Source: Halopseudomonas xinjiangensis
Lineage (GTDB): Bacteria > Pseudomonadota > Gammaproteobacteria > Pseudomonadales > Pseudomonadaceae
Direction: 5' to 3'
Assembly: GCF_900104945.1 (NCBI RefSeq)
Contig: NZ_LT629736.1
Coordinates: 3,313,001 to 3,377,000, forward strand
DNA: 64,000 nucleotides
The notes under the pieces were generated by a model. It was given only the letters and a program-made list of their open reading frames with translations, did not search any database and was not told where the DNA came from. Position numbers and translations under genes: made by a program. This document shows, one piece after another, positions 39,536-51,337 of the stretch (position 1 is the stretch's first letter; every line of letters begins with the position of its first letter).

Positions 39536-39568
39536 TTCGCCCCCTGCAGAAAAAATAGAGGGGGCGGA
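39536..39568 (-). terminator. Hairpin after trxA
   Basis: On the minus strand CCGCCCCCTCT and AGGGGGGCGAA form an 8-9 bp stem (one bulge) around an A/T-rich loop, followed by TTTTC. It lies 9 bases after the trxA stop. Likely an intrinsic terminator. Confidence 0.6.
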
Positions 39569-39576
39569 ACCAAGCC

Positions 39577-39903
39577 TCAGATATTGCTGTCGAGGAAGGC
39601 TGTCAGTTGCGATTTGGACAGCGCGCCAACCTTGGTCGCCTCGACATTGCCGTCCTTGAACAGCATCAGCGTGGGGATGCCGCGTACGCCATACTTGGGC
39701 GGCGTATCAGCATTCTCGTCGATGTTCAGTTTGCAGATCTTCAGCTTGCCGTTGTAGTCCTTGGCAATTTCGTCCAATACCGGCGCGATCATCTTGCACG
39801 GGCCGCACCATTCAGCCCAGTAATCCACCAGCACCGGGCCATCGGACTTGAGTACTTCGCTTTCGAAGCTGCCGTCGGTGACATGCACGATCAAATCACT
39901 CAT
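39577..39903 (-). CDS. trxA: Thioredoxin 1
   Basis: A 108-aa thiol-disulfide reductant with active site [11 protein letters not shown], the cis-proline motif [13 protein letters not shown], and the buried Asp before the active site. Start choice: ATG at 39901-39903 with GGAGAG 4 bases upstream; the frame to 39978 is an unrelated extension. Divergent from ppx and upstream of rho, the common gammaproteobacterial order. Confidence 0.96.
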   Translation of the reverse strand: MSDLIVHVTDGSFESEVLKSDGPVLVDYWAEWCGPCKMIAPVLDEIAKDYNGKLKICKLNIDENADTPPKYGVRGIPTLMLFKDGNVEATKVGALSKSQLTAFLDSNI

Positions 39904-40050
39904 GAGTCTCTCCAAGGATATAGGGGGCAGAATGGAAGTCATCATAGCACCACCCTGCGGATCTGCGAAAGGCGACATCGGGCTGCCGCGTTAGCACGGA
40001 AAAGTGCCTCCGGCGGTGCTAGAATCCGGTCAGGTTATTCACGGGAGCGC

Positions 40051-41556
40051 ATGGTGCAGACAGAACAGCCGGACTTTCCGCTGGTAGCGGCAATCGATCT
40101 GGGCTCGAACAGCTTCCATATGGTTTTGGCGCGTGTCGATCACGGTGAAATCAAAATCCTCGAGCGACTCGGGGAGAAGGTCCAGCTGGCGGCCGGGCTC
40201 GATGACGATGGCAACCTGACCGAAGAGGCGATGCAGCGCGGCCTGGACTGCCTGCGTCGTTTTGCGCAGCTTATCAACGGGTTGCCCGAAGGCGCAGTAC
40301 GCATCGTAGGAACCAACGCGTTGCGCGAAGCGCGCAATCGCAGCCAGTTCATCCGCCAGGTGCGGCAGATCCTCGGCCACCGGGTAGACGTCGTGTCCGG
40401 CCGGGAAGAGGCGCGGCTGATTTATCTGGGCGTCGCCCATACGCTCGCTGACGACGCCGGAAAGCGCCTGGTTGTGGATATCGGCGGGGGCAGTACCGAA
40501 TTCATCGTCGGCGAGCGATTCGAGTCGATTCTTCGGGAGAGTCTGTCGATTGGTTGCGTATCCTTCAGCCGGCGATATTTTTCCGATGGACGCATCACGC
40601 CGTCACGCTACGCCGAGGCGTATACCGCCGCGCGCCTGGAGCTGATGCAGATCGAGCAGGCGGTCCAGCGGCTCGACTGGCTGGAGGCGGTCGGCGCCTC
40701 GGGTACCATCCGTACCATAGGCCAGTGCCTGCAGGCAGCCGGCATGGGGCAGGGCGAGGTCACCCGCGACGGCCTGCAGTGGCTCAAGCGACGGGTGATC
40801 AAGCTCGGGCAGATCGACAAGCTCGACCTGCCCGGCCTGAAGGTTGATCGGCGTCCCATCCTTCCTGCCGGGCTGGCTATTCTCGAAGCCGTCTTCGAAG
40901 CCTTGAGCGTTGACGTGATGTACCACTCGGAGGGAGCGTTACGCGAAGGGGTGCTCTACGATCTGCTCGGCCGGCATCAGCACGAAGACGTCCGCGAGCG
41001 CACCTTGAGCGCGCTGATCGAGCGCTACCATGTCGATAACGACCAGGCTGCGCGCGTCGAATCCAAGGCGGTCAGGCTGCTGAACAAGGTGGCTGAAGCC
41101 TGGGGGCTGACTGACCCGAAGTACGCCGCCCTGCTTCGCTGGGCGGCCCGCGTGCATGAGGTAGGCATGGACATTGCCCATCACCAGTATCACAAGCACG
41201 GCGCCTACCTGATCGAACATTCTGACCTGCCGGGGTTTTCGCGGCAGGAGCAGCAATCCATATCGCTGCTCATCCGCGGTCATCGGCGCAACCTGCCGAG
41301 CCAGGATCGGCTGAGTGATTTCGGCGAAGAGGCGCAACCGTTGCTGCGCCTGAGTATGCTGTTGCGCCTGGCGATCCTTTATCACCACATCCGCGGCTAC
41401 CAGGAAATGCCGGCGCTCGACGTGGAAGCGTCGGGCGATACGCTCAGTGTGGCTTTTCCGGAGGGCTGGTTGGACAGCAACCCGCTCACCCAGGCCGACT
41501 TCCAGCAGGAAATGCAGGCCTGGGAGAAGGTGGGTTACACGCTCAGCGTGCGTTGA
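40051..41556 (+). CDS. ppx: Exopolyphosphatase
   Basis: A 501-aa ASKHA-fold enzyme removing phosphate from polyphosphate ends (and possibly guanosine pentaphosphate). Seen: [17 protein letters not shown] (phosphate 1), [14 protein letters not shown] (phosphate 2), [10 protein letters not shown] and the C-terminal HD-like helical domain ([19 protein letters not shown]). Start choice: ATG at 40051 behind GGGAG; the earlier frame from 39607 overlaps trxA. The 3' end overlaps the convergent ppk by 22 bp. Confidence 0.95.
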   Translation: MVQTEQPDFPLVAAIDLGSNSFHMVLARVDHGEIKILERLGEKVQLAAGLDDDGNLTEEAMQRGLDCLRRFAQLINGLPEGAVRIVGTNALREARNRSQFIRQVRQILGHRVDVVSGREEARLIYLGVAHTLADDAGKRLVVDIGGGSTEFIVGERFESILRESLSIGCVSFSRRYFSDGRITPSRYAEAYTAARLELMQIEQAVQRLDWLEAVGASGTIRTIGQCLQAAGMGQGEVTRDGLQWLKRRVIKLGQIDKLDLPGLKVDRRPILPAGLAILEAVFEALSVDVMYHSEGALREGVLYDLLGRHQHEDVRERTLSALIERYHVDNDQAARVESKAVRLLNKVAEAWGLTDPKYAALLRWAARVHEVGMDIAHHQYHKHGAYLIEHSDLPGFSRQEQQSISLLIRGHRRNLPSQDRLSDFGEEAQPLLRLSMLLRLAILYHHIRGYQEMPALDVEASGDTLSVAFPEGWLDSNPLTQADFQQEMQAWEKVGYTLSVR

Positions 41557-43739
41557 GGCGAGTTGCCCAGCTTGTCGAGCAGCGTGCTTTGCGCGCTGCG
41601 GGCAAGCTGGTTGCCTGAAGGGCTGCTGCGCACGTAACTGCCGTCAGGCTGCAGAATCCAGCTCTGCGTATTATCGGTCAGAAACACCTGCAGTTCTTGC
41701 TTGGCCCGCGTGATCAGCTTCTTGCCTTCCAGCGGGAAGCAGGTCTCAACGCGCTTTTCCAGGTTTCGCTCCATCATGTCGGCACTCGACAGCCAGACCT
41801 GGTCCTGACCTTCATTGAGGAAGTAGTACACCCGGCTGTGCTCAAGGAACCGGCCGACGATGGACCGCACATTGATGTTATGCGACACGCCGGGAATGCC
41901 GGGGCGCAGGCAGCACATGCCTCGCACGATCAGATCGATCCTCACCCCCGCCTGCGATGCCTTGTACATCGCCTTGATGATCTTGGCGTCGGTCAGTGCG
42001 TTGACCTTGGCGATGATCTGCGCGGGCTTGCCGGCCTGTGCCGCGAGAGTTTCCCGGTTGATCAGCTCGAGCAACCGCTTTTTCAGCGTAAAAGGCGCCT
42101 GCAGCAGCTTCTTCATGCGCAGGGTCTTGCCCATGCCGATCAATTGGTTGAACAGTTTGTGCACGTCTTCCGTCAACGCCAGATCGGAAGTCAGGATGCT
42201 GTAGTCGGTGTATAGCCGGGCATTGCCGGCGTGGTAGTTGCCGGTGCCGAGGTGAGCATAGCGGCGCAGCACCTTGTCTTCGCGGCGCAGGATCAACATC
42301 ATCTTCGCGTGGGTCTTGAAGCCGACCACGCCGTAAATGACGACCGCACCCGCCTGTTGAAGGCGGCTCGCCAGCTGCAGGTTGGATTCTTCATCAAACC
42401 GCGCACGCAGCTCGATCACCACCGTGACTTCCTTTCCGTTTCGCGCAGCATCCACCAGCGCGTTGACGATTTCAGAGTTGGCACCGGTGCGATACAGCGT
42501 CTGCTTGATCGCCAGCACATTCGTATCCTGCGCGGCCTGGCGCAGCAGGTCGACCACCGGACTGAACGATTCGTAAGGATGCAGCAACAGGATGTCCTGC
42601 TTGCTGATCGCCTGGAACAGGTTGTCGGCGCTGGACAGAAGCTTGGGTATGCCGGGGCTGAATGGCGGGAACTGCAGTTCCGGATGGTTCTCGAGCGCGG
42701 TGATGGAAAACAGCCGGGTCAGGTTGACCGGACCATTGACCTCGTAGAGCTCCGCCTCGCTGAGCCCGAACTGCTTGAGCAGGAAATCAGTCAGCGGTTT
42801 CGGACAGTTGTCAGCTACCTCCAGGCGCACCGCATCGCCGTAGCGACGCGAGAGCAACTCGCCACGCAGGGCGCGGGCCAGATCGTCCACTTCGTCGGGG
42901 TCCACGATGAGGTCGGCGTTACGGGTGAGACGGAACTGGTAGCAGCCAAGGACCTTCATGCCGGGGAACAGTTCATCGGCGTGCGCGTGAATCATCGACG
43001 AGAGGAAGACGAACGCGTCGCCGCCAGCTTCGCACAGCTCTTCCGGGAGACGTATCAGGCGCGGTAGCGAACGCGGGGCGGGAATGATCGCCAGACCGGA
43101 ATCGCGGCCGAAGGCGTCGGTGCCTTCGAGCTGGACGATGAAGTTCAGGCTCTTGTTCACCAGCAGCGGGAACGGATGGGTGGGGTCGAGGCCGATCGGA
43201 CTGATTACCGGAGCGACTTCCTGGCGGAAATAGCGGCGCACCCACAGGGTCTGCTTGTGCGTCCACTGGTGCCGGCGTGCAAAGCGAATGCCTTTCTCAG
43301 CCAATTGAGGCAACAGAACATCGTTGAGGATGGCGTACTGGCGATTGACCTGCTGATGCGCCAGTTCGCTGATCTTGGTCAGCACCTGCTGCGGCTGCAG
43401 GCCGTCAGGACCGGTCTGTTCGCGGGCAAAGGTGATCTGTTTTTTCAGACCGGCGACGCGAATTTCGAAGAATTCGTCCAGGTTGCTGGAAAAGATCAGC
43501 AGGAATTTCAGCCGTTCAAGAATCGGATAGGACTCATCGAGCGCCTGTTCCAACACGCGTATGTTGAACTGCAACTGCGACAGCTCACGGTGGATGAACA
43601 GCTCGGGGGCATTGATATCGGCGGCTGGTGCGGCGGGCTCGGCAGGTGCGGTCAATGCCGGTGCGCTACGCACCACTGGCAGTGACTGCGCCGGGTCCTT
43701 CGCTTCGCTCATCTCGCCCCCGCTCTTGAGTTCCTGCAT
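41535..43739 (-). CDS. ppk1: Polyphosphate kinase 1
   Basis: A 734-aa membrane-associated enzyme making polyphosphate from ATP. Seen: the N-terminal [36 protein letters not shown], the autophosphorylated-histidine region [16 protein letters not shown], and the C-terminal [16 protein letters not shown] with [11 protein letters not shown]. Start choice: ATG at 43737-43739 behind AGAGGA; a second ATG 27 bp downstream is possible. It is 13 bp downstream of hemB on the same strand. The opposed arrangement with ppx joins synthesis and breakdown of polyphosphate. Confidence 0.95.
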   Translation of the reverse strand: MQELKSGGEMSEAKDPAQSLPVVRSAPALTAPAEPAAPAADINAPELFIHRELSQLQFNIRVLEQALDESYPILERLKFLLIFSSNLDEFFEIRVAGLKKQITFAREQTGPDGLQPQQVLTKISELAHQQVNRQYAILNDVLLPQLAEKGIRFARRHQWTHKQTLWVRRYFRQEVAPVISPIGLDPTHPFPLLVNKSLNFIVQLEGTDAFGRDSGLAIIPAPRSLPRLIRLPEELCEAGGDAFVFLSSMIHAHADELFPGMKVLGCYQFRLTRNADLIVDPDEVDDLARALRGELLSRRYGDAVRLEVADNCPKPLTDFLLKQFGLSEAELYEVNGPVNLTRLFSITALENHPELQFPPFSPGIPKLLSSADNLFQAISKQDILLLHPYESFSPVVDLLRQAAQDTNVLAIKQTLYRTGANSEIVNALVDAARNGKEVTVVIELRARFDEESNLQLASRLQQAGAVVIYGVVGFKTHAKMMLILRREDKVLRRYAHLGTGNYHAGNARLYTDYSILTSDLALTEDVHKLFNQLIGMGKTLRMKKLLQAPFTLKKRLLELINRETLAAQAGKPAQIIAKVNALTDAKIIKAMYKASQAGVRIDLIVRGMCCLRPGIPGVSHNINVRSIVGRFLEHSRVYYFLNEGQDQVWLSSADMMERNLEKRVETCFPLEGKKLITRAKQELQVFLTDNTQSWILQPDGSYVRSSPSGNQLARSAQSTLLDKLGNSPQRTLSV

Positions 43740-43752
43740 GAATTCCTCTTGG

Positions 43753-44808
<1,056 letters not shown>

Positions 44809-46041
44809 TTATACGTCCAGATTATGACGGAATTGCGACAGCAAGCGTAAGGCCATCTCGTCCTGTAGCTCCTGGTCCGGCTCGCTGGCCAGTTCGACGC
44901 GGTTGCGCCCAAGCGCCTTGGCGCGATACAGCGCGGCGTCTGCAACGCCGACCAGCGTGTCGAAACTGTAACCGTGCTGGTCCGTGCAAGCCACGCCCAT
45001 GCTGACGCTCAGGGCAACGGGGATTTCGTCGTTCTGCCAGGGCTGGGCGCAGAGCGCCTGGCGGATGCGCTCGGCGACCTGGACCGCGCTTTCGGTGTCC
45101 AGTCCGGGCAGCAGCAGAATGAATTCTTCTCCGCCAAATCGACCCAGCAGATCGTCGTTACGCAAATGCTGGCGGACGCGGCCGACCAGATGACACAGCA
45201 CGGCGTCGCCGGTCTGATGGCCGAACTTATCGTTGATGCGCTTGAAATGATCGGCGTCGAGCATGATCAGCGTGGTCGGGTAGGCCTGCTGGTTGGCCAG
45301 TTCGAGCACTGCCGAAGCCTGCTCCTGCAGACTGCGACGGTTCAGCGTATTGGTCAGTGCGTCGCGTTCGGACAAATGATGCAGAGCGATCGTGGTCCGG
45401 TAATGCGTCATCAGAATGAAGCCGCAGGCCAGCCCGATCTGCGCCACCATTGCGCCGAGTAGCGTGACGCTCTGCATCGGTACCAGGCTCGCCTCAGGCG
45501 AGGAGGGCAGGAATGTGAAGCTCAGGGCGGCACGAAACGCCAGGCCGACCGCGCAGAACAGGGCGGTGAAGCCGGTGAACCAGTAAGCGGTTCGCATCGG
45601 TTGTTCGGCGGGGATAAGCAGCTCGCGAGCACAGAGCAGGCTCATCCCGGAAAGGATGACCGAAGAGATCACAATGCGTGCCGGCACATGGTCAATATGG
45701 AAGCGGAACACCCACATCAGCAGCATCACGGTCAGCGCTGCAATCACAGGCCCTGTCTGCGGCTGGGTCTGGCCCTTGAAAGCGCGGATACCCAGCCAGG
45801 TGACGCCGATGCCCAGGGTCATCAGGGTATAGGCGAACACCACCGACAGTCCGTGGTGGATATGGTCCTGATACACGTTCAGAACCAGTCCGAGCATGAT
45901 GGCGAAGTTGCCTAGCGCCCAGTGCCGCAGACCTTTTTCGCTGCCGGCGTGCCAGGCGGCCACGCACAGCAATAGCGTCATGCTCAGAGTAACCAGCGAC
46001 AGGGCTACTCCAAGTGTGACAACGTCAAGTTCTCCAGGCAT
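44809..46041 (-). CDS. Membrane-bound diguanylate cyclase (GGDEF)
   Basis: A 410-aa c-di-GMP synthase candidate. The N-terminal half has about six to seven membrane segments (residues ~8-215) with no recognisable ligand domain. The C-terminal GGDEF domain (about 240-400) keeps the active GGEEF sequence, the RNDD I-site five residues before it (product inhibition), and LIMLDADHFKRINDKFGH. It should be active and feedback-inhibited. The sensed signal is unknown. It lies upstream of hemB on the same strand with a 42-bp gap. Confidence 0.88.
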   Translation of the reverse strand: MPGELDVVTLGVALSLVTLSMTLLLCVAAWHAGSEKGLRHWALGNFAIMLGLVLNVYQDHIHHGLSVVFAYTLMTLGIGVTWLGIRAFKGQTQPQTGPVIAALTVMLLMWVFRFHIDHVPARIVISSVILSGMSLLCARELLIPAEQPMRTAYWFTGFTALFCAVGLAFRAALSFTFLPSSPEASLVPMQSVTLLGAMVAQIGLACGFILMTHYRTTIALHHLSERDALTNTLNRRSLQEQASAVLELANQQAYPTTLIMLDADHFKRINDKFGHQTGDAVLCHLVGRVRQHLRNDDLLGRFGGEEFILLLPGLDTESAVQVAERIRQALCAQPWQNDEIPVALSVSMGVACTDQHGYSFDTLVGVADAALYRAKALGRNRVELASEPDQELQDEMALRLLSQFRHNLDV

Positions 46042-46297
46042 GGGGAAATATCTTCCTTGTCCGGCTGGGAATGTGCCGGATACTGCTTGTATCCAAAATA
46101 GGAATTCCGCTCAGAAGGGCAACCATAGCAGCAGACCGTCGATCGCATGCGCGGTTCCCAGCGGAAATGTGGCGGAGTTAGCAGTTGATAGTCGGGCCGA
46201 TGAACGGCGATCCGGTTTTTCTATTGGGCGGCGATGCATGGCGCTCTCTACAGTGCGGCCAGTGCAGCGTTCACCACCACCAGCAGCGAGGCTTTCA

Positions 46298-46858
46298 ATG
46301 ACTACAGGCAAGGGCACGATCTGGCGGGCAGTGCTGACTGCTGCTCTGCTGGTGGTCTGGCTCGCCGGGCTGGTCTGGGCGTTCTGGTGGTACGAAGGCC
46401 GCTACGTGAGGGCTTTCGACCGTCCTGCACTGTTCGACGGTGTCAGCGTCGAGCCGCCATTTCCCGCAGGCCAGGTCCAGGTAGTGCATGTATGGCAATC
46501 CGGCTGCCCCTGTAATGCCGGCCATGAGCGGTATGTCGCGGAGATGACCGAGCGGTTTACCGCCGAGGGGGTCAAGTTCGCTCGTGCCGGCTCGGCAAGT
46601 AACGAAAATATGGACAGTCCGTTCAAGGAATTGCCCTATTGGCCGATACCCTCAGAGTGGGCCGACTGGCCTGGCGCTCCGTCTATCGCTATCTGGGACG
46701 CCTCCGGTCGGTTGGCATATGTCGGGCCTTATAGCGACGGCATGCACTGCAACAGCCAAAGCAGTTTTGTAGAGCCAGTAATACGGACATTGCTGTCGGG
46801 CCGATCGGTCAACATCACCTCGCAGGACACGGTGTCCTGCTTGTGTGAGCTCCAGTAA
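46298..46858 (+). CDS. DUF6436-like membrane-anchored thioredoxin-fold protein
   Basis: A 186-aa protein with one N-terminal membrane helix ([19 protein letters not shown], about residues 12-32) and a periplasmic domain. That domain begins [20 protein letters not shown], where VHVWxSxCPC looks like a thioredoxin-fold active-site position, and it ends with further cysteines MHCNSQ and SCLCELQ. The redox role is inferred. Start choice: ATG at 46298 with GCGAGG upstream; the frame to 45896 overlaps the cyclase gene. It is followed by the chemoreceptor with a 16-bp gap and is likely co-transcribed. Confidence 0.65.
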   Translation: MTTGKGTIWRAVLTAALLVVWLAGLVWAFWWYEGRYVRAFDRPALFDGVSVEPPFPAGQVQVVHVWQSGCPCNAGHERYVAEMTERFTAEGVKFARAGSASNENMDSPFKELPYWPIPSEWADWPGAPSIAIWDASGRLAYVGPYSDGMHCNSQSSFVEPVIRTLLSGRSVNITSQDTVSCLCELQ

Positions 46859-46874
46859 CCGGAACAGCATACGA

Positions 46875-48383
46875 ATGAACACCCTCGGCAGTTCTTCCTC
46901 CCTCGGGCTGGAAGGGTTGTACCTGAAAGCCGACCGCACCATGCTCGGTGTCCTCTGGATCACGCTGCTTTATTCTTTTGCGCTTGCCGCCTGGCATCAG
47001 ACCTGGATGCAGGCACTGCTGGTTGGCGGTGGCACGCTGGCGGTGATGCACGGTCTGCATGCGCTTATTCGCGGGCAGCGGCTCTTCCGGTGCATGGTCG
47101 CGGTGGCGCTGATGGTGATGTCGGCGCTGCACATCAACCAGAGTCACGGCGCCGTGGAGATGCATTTCTCCATTTTCGTACTGCTGGCCTTCCTCATTTA
47201 TTACCGCGACTGGCTGCCGATCGTAGTCGGGGCTGGAGTGATCGCGGTGCACCATCTAGCCTTCTTCTATCTGCAAAGCCAGGCAGCGGGAGTCTGGCTT
47301 GCTGCAGAGGCGACCTGGGGATTGGTATGGGTTCACGCCGGTTACGTTGTGGTCGAGGCTGCGGTGTTGATCTATCTGGCCCAGCAGAGCATGCAGGATG
47401 CGCAGGAAGGCCTGGCCCTCAGCGAGGCCACCGCGAACATCACTGGCGGACGCAACGGCATCGATCTCAGCTACCGGGTGCCGATCCAGTCGCCAGCGAT
47501 GGATGCATTCAACAACTTCGTAGGTCAGTTGGGGGGCGTTGTCGGCGGCGTGCAGAGCGGGCTCCGCCAGTTGGGCGAGCTGAGCTCGGACGTTACCGGC
47601 AAGTCGGTCCAGGTTCGCCAGGGTGCAGACCTGCAGGCGAACGAGGCGAGCTATATGGTGCAGGCAATCGGCGAGCTGAGCGCGGCGACGTCTGAGGTGG
47701 CCCGAAATGCTGAAGAAGCGGCGCACGCGGCACGCAACGCGGACGAACATGCACTGAAGGGTAATCAGGCGATGCAGCGGATCAAGCAGGAGGTCGCTTC
47801 GTTGCACCAGGATATCGGCGTGACTGGTGAAGCCGTCGAAGGCACTGCGCGGATCGCAGCGGATATACACCAGGTCGTCGATGCCATACGCGGTGTGGCC
47901 GAGCAAACCAATCTGCTGGCGCTGAATGCGGCCATCGAGGCTGCACGGGCCGGTGAGCAGGGCCGTGGGTTCGCCGTGGTCGCCGACGAGGTTCGAAACC
48001 TGTCGCAGCGCACCTCGAAATCCACCGCCGAGATTCAGGATTTCATTACTCGTTTGCAGGAAGCATCAGGCGCCGCTACCCAGGCGATGGTTCGCAGTCG
48101 GGCATCGGTGGGGCGTTGCCTGGATTCGGCAGACTCCAGCGCGCAAATGCTTCAGGGTATGGTCGGAGAAATTGCCCATATTTCCCAGCTCAACGAGCTG
48201 ATCGCGACCGCGACGCAACAACAGGCGGCTGTTGGCGATGACTTAGCCAAGCACGTACACGGCGTTCGTGAAGTTGCCACGTCCAACGCTGGTCAGGCGG
48301 TCGAGCTGGCCTCGCTGGCAGATCGGCTGGATACCTTGCGTAGCGAGCTTGATCAGCAGGTCAGCCAGTTCATCATTCGTTGA
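46875..48383 (+). CDS. Methyl-accepting chemotaxis protein with multi-helix membrane domain
   Basis: A 502-aa chemoreceptor. About six membrane helices occupy residues ~23-160, with His residues inside or beside helices ([29 protein letters not shown]). No large periplasmic loop and no clear HAMP domain are seen. The C-terminal signalling hairpin tip is [20 protein letters not shown]...[16 protein letters not shown], which contacts CheA/CheW. A linking helix contains [20 protein letters not shown] at 46875 was chosen, 16 bp after the preceding gene. The ligand is unknown; the membrane-embedded His pairs might hold a metal or haem, which is speculation. Confidence 0.85.
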   Translation: MNTLGSSSSLGLEGLYLKADRTMLGVLWITLLYSFALAAWHQTWMQALLVGGGTLAVMHGLHALIRGQRLFRCMVAVALMVMSALHINQSHGAVEMHFSIFVLLAFLIYYRDWLPIVVGAGVIAVHHLAFFYLQSQAAGVWLAAEATWGLVWVHAGYVVVEAAVLIYLAQQSMQDAQEGLALSEATANITGGRNGIDLSYRVPIQSPAMDAFNNFVGQLGGVVGGVQSGLRQLGELSSDVTGKSVQVRQGADLQANEASYMVQAIGELSAATSEVARNAEEAAHAARNADEHALKGNQAMQRIKQEVASLHQDIGVTGEAVEGTARIAADIHQVVDAIRGVAEQTNLLALNAAIEAARAGEQGRGFAVVADEVRNLSQRTSKSTAEIQDFITRLQEASGAATQAMVRSRASVGRCLDSADSSAQMLQGMVGEIAHISQLNELIATATQQQAAVGDDLAKHVHGVREVATSNAGQAVELASLADRLDTLRSELDQQVSQFIIR

Positions 48384-48384
48384 G

Positions 48385-48831
48385 TCAGAGCTGCGCGAGC
48401 AGGCGGTCCAGGGAGTTGGCGAATGCCTGTTTGTCACGGTCGTTGTAGGGCGCCGGGCCGCCGCGGCCGGCGAGGCCGGCGCCGCGCAACTCGTCCATGA
48501 GGTTGCGCACGGCAAGGCGCTCACCGACGTTCGATGCGTCGTAGACGACCCCGCGCGGGTTGATGGCGACGACGTTCCGCTCAACCAGTCCGGCGGCCAG
48601 CGGGATATCGGCGGTCACCACAAGGTCACCGGGGCGGGCATTGTCGATGATGTAATGATCCGCCGCGTCGGCTCCGCTGGGTACGGTCACTTGCCGGACG
48701 CCCGGCCCCGGCGGAAGCTGCTGAGGGCTGTTGGCGACCAGGACCAGTTCGATCTGGCGGCGCCGGGCGGCGCGTACGACGATGTCGCGAACCGGTCGCG
48801 GGCAGGCGTCTGCATCTATCCACAAAGTCAT
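48385..48831 (-). CDS. YaiI/YqxD family protein (DUF188)
   Basis: A 148-aa protein of the DUF188/UPF0178 group. It has the conserved N terminus LWIDADACPRPVRDIVVRAA, then VTVPSGADAADHYIIDNA, DLVVTADIPLAAGLVER and RGVVYDASNVGERLAVRN. These Asp-rich motifs resemble PIN-like nuclease folds, but activity is not established. Start at 48829-48831; the frame to 49044 overlaps the ABC-F gene. Confidence 0.87.
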   Translation of the reverse strand: MTLWIDADACPRPVRDIVVRAARRRQIELVLVANSPQQLPPGPGVRQVTVPSGADAADHYIIDNARPGDLVVTADIPLAAGLVERNVVAINPRGVVYDASNVGERLAVRNLMDELRGAGLAGRGGPAPYNDRDKQAFANSLDRLLAQL

Positions 48832-48859
48832 GGCGTCGGTTCCGCTGTGGTCTGGGTTG

Positions 48860-50776
48860 TCAGAATTCGGCGCTGGCCTGCAACGATTCCATTTCTTCGC
48901 TGGCGTCCAGCCATTGGGCTTCGAGCGTTTCCAGCTCCTGCTTGCGGCTGGTCTGGCGCGCCAGCAGCTCCTTGAGCCGATCCTTGTTCTCCGTTTGATA
49001 AAGCGACGTGTCGCCCAGTGCCGATTCGATTTCTTCCAGCTCACTATTGAGCCGGGACATCGACTGCTCGAGCTTGTCGATGGCCTTTTTCATTGGTGCC
49101 AGCCGCTGCCGCTGCTCCGCCGCCAGGCGCCGCTGAGCCTTGGCGTCGACTTTCGGTTGCTCCGGATCCTCGGCCGTTCCGTCTGCCTGAGATTGCGCCT
49201 GCTGCTGGCGGAAGCGTGCCAGCCAGCGTGTGTACGTATCGAGGTCGTCTTCATAGACTTGCAGGCGCCCATCGGCGACCAGCCACAGCTCGTCGGTGGT
49301 GTCGCGGATCAGTGCGCGATCGTGCGACACCAGCAGCATCGCTCCATCAAAATCCTGAAGCGCCAGAGTCAATGCGTGGCGCATTTCCATGTCGAGGTGG
49401 TTGGTCGGTTCGTCGAGCAGCAACAGGTTGGGCTTCTGCCAGGCAATCAGTGCCAGGGCGAGGCGCGCCTTCTCGCCACCCGAGAAATGCCTGACTGGCT
49501 CCTCGGCTCGGTCGCCATGGAAGTCGAAGCCACCGATAAAATTGCGCAACGTCTGCTCGCGCTCCTGCGGGGCAAGACGAGCCAGGTGCAGCAATGGGCT
49601 GGCTTCGGGATCGAGGCTGTCCAGCTGATGCTGGGCGAAGTAGCCGATGGCCAGATGTTCGCCGGTTTTCAGCTCGCCGGCTTGCAGCGGCAAGCTGCCC
49701 GCCAGCGTTTTGATCAACGTCGACTTGCCGGCTCCATTCGGGCCCAGCACGCCGATACGCGCGCCTGGTGCAAGCTGCAGCTTCACCTGCTCGAGAATGG
49801 CCTGTTCGCCGTAACCGAGCTGGCCCTTGCGCAGGTCGAGTAGGGGGCTGGACTGCTTGTCCGCCTCGCGGAAGCTGAACGAGAAGGGCGAGTCGATGTG
49901 CGCCTGACTCAATACCTCCATCCGCTCGAGAGCCTTCAGCCGGCTCTGCGCCTGACGTGCCTTGGTCGCCTGGGCGCGAAACCGAGCGATGTAGCGCTGC
50001 ATGTGTTCCCGCTGCGCCTGCTGCTTTTCGAACGCAGCCTGCTGCTGCGCGAGACGCTCGGCCCGGGTACGCTCGAACTGCGAATAGCTTCCGCGGTAAA
50101 GAACCAGCTGCTTTTGGTCTACGTGCACGATGCTTTCGATCACCGCGTCGAGAAAATCGCGATCGTGGGAAATCAACAACAGTGTACCGGAGTAGCTTCT
50201 CAGCCAGTCCTCCAGCCAGAGAATGGCATCGAGATCCAGGTGGTTGGTCGGTTCGTCGAGCAGTAGCAGGTCGGAAGGACACATCAGCGCCTGGGCAAGG
50301 TTCAGGCGCATCCGCCAGCCGCCGGAAAAATCACCGACCCGTGCCTCGGTCTGCTCGCTGGTGAACCCGAGGCCGGCGAGCAGCGTCCGGGCGCGGCTGT
50401 CGGCCGTGAAGCCATCATGCGATTCCAGTTCGGCGTAGACTGTGCCGAGCCGCTCAGCGTCCTGACGTGCTTCGGCCTCGGCCAGCCGCTTCTGAATGTC
50501 TCGAAGGCGCTGGTCGCCGTCGAGAACGTAATCCACCGCGTTGCGCTCGAGATCTTCGATTTCCTGGCGCATATGCGATAGCCGCCAGTCGTCCGGTAGC
50601 GAGCAACTGCCGGCATCCGGCGTGAGTTGGCCGCGCAGCAGTGCGAACAGGCTGGACTTGCCGGCACCATTGGTGCCGAGCAGGCCGACCTTCTGGCCCG
50701 GATGAATGGTCAGGTTGGCATTGTCCAGCAGTCGCAGCGGGCCGCGCTGCAACGTAAGAGATTCGATCTTGATCAT
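48860..50776 (-). CDS. ABC-F family ATPase (YheS type)
   Basis: A 638-aa soluble ribosome-associated ATPase with two ABC modules. First module: Walker A GLLGTNGAGKSSL, signature SGGWRMRLNLAQAL, Walker B LLLLDEPTNHLD. Second: GVLGPNGAGKSTLIK, SGGEKARLALALIAW, LLLLDEPTNHLDM. The linker between modules (about residues 240-310) is Gln/Arg-rich, and a C-terminal coiled coil follows (KAIDKLEQSMSRLNSELEE). There are no membrane segments. YheS-type proteins are translation factors; the exact role is undetermined. Starts at ATG 50774-50776, divergent from the TIGR02444 gene. Confidence 0.92.
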   Translation of the reverse strand: MIKIESLTLQRGPLRLLDNANLTIHPGQKVGLLGTNGAGKSSLFALLRGQLTPDAGSCSLPDDWRLSHMRQEIEDLERNAVDYVLDGDQRLRDIQKRLAEAEARQDAERLGTVYAELESHDGFTADSRARTLLAGLGFTSEQTEARVGDFSGGWRMRLNLAQALMCPSDLLLLDEPTNHLDLDAILWLEDWLRSYSGTLLLISHDRDFLDAVIESIVHVDQKQLVLYRGSYSQFERTRAERLAQQQAAFEKQQAQREHMQRYIARFRAQATKARQAQSRLKALERMEVLSQAHIDSPFSFSFREADKQSSPLLDLRKGQLGYGEQAILEQVKLQLAPGARIGVLGPNGAGKSTLIKTLAGSLPLQAGELKTGEHLAIGYFAQHQLDSLDPEASPLLHLARLAPQEREQTLRNFIGGFDFHGDRAEEPVRHFSGGEKARLALALIAWQKPNLLLLDEPTNHLDMEMRHALTLALQDFDGAMLLVSHDRALIRDTTDELWLVADGRLQVYEDDLDTYTRWLARFRQQQAQSQADGTAEDPEQPKVDAKAQRRLAAEQRQRLAPMKKAIDKLEQSMSRLNSELEEIESALGDTSLYQTENKDRLKELLARQTSRKQELETLEAQWLDASEEMESLQASAEF

Positions 50777-50827
50777 GGCTGCGGAGTATATCAGCGAGGA
50801 TCACCAGGGAGTATGAAAGGTATGACT

Positions 50828-51337
50828 ATGTCAGATATCGGCCTGCAGGCGTTCGCCGATGGGTTCTACCGCCAGCCGGAAGCGCAGGCGCTATTGCTTG
50901 AATGCCAGGACCGTTGGGGGATGGACGTCCTGTGCCTGCTCGGAGCCTGCTGGCTGGCCTCCTCGGGCCGAAAGCTGGACGTCGATGACTGGCGTCAGGT
51001 TCTGGCCGGACAGGCGCATTGGCGCGACGAGGTAATCGAGCCGCTGCGTCGGGCGCGCCGCGGGATCAAGCCGATCGTCGAGGCAAGTGAGCTGTATCGA
51101 CAGGTCAAGCAATGCGAGTTGAGTGCGGAGTGGTTGGCGCTGGAATGGTTGGAGCCGAGCCTGGACAGGCATGCTGCAGTCTCCGGCGAATCAGTCGAAA
51201 CGACCGCTCGCGAGGCGATTGCGGCCTACTGCGAGGCTTCAGCCGTTACCCAGGAAGCACCGCCATCGCAGGTTCGCGATGCGCTGGCAGCACTGGCCGC
51301 CAACTGGCGCGCCGATATCAGCGCGCCCGGGGCTTAA
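50828..51337 (+). CDS. TIGR02444/DUF2390 family protein
   Basis: A 169-aa protein with the family opening FADGFYRQPEAQALLLECQDRWGMDVLCLLGACW and later WRDEVIEPLRRARRGIK. Function unknown. Three in-frame ATGs (50813, 50822, 50828) are available; 50828 lies 7 bases after AAAGG and is preferred. Its 3' end overlaps the convergent algP stop by 4 bases. Confidence 0.82.
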   Translation: MSDIGLQAFADGFYRQPEAQALLLECQDRWGMDVLCLLGACWLASSGRKLDVDDWRQVLAGQAHWRDEVIEPLRRARRGIKPIVEASELYRQVKQCELSAEWLALEWLEPSLDRHAAVSGESVETTAREAIAAYCEASAVTQEAPPSQVRDALAALAANWRADISAPGA

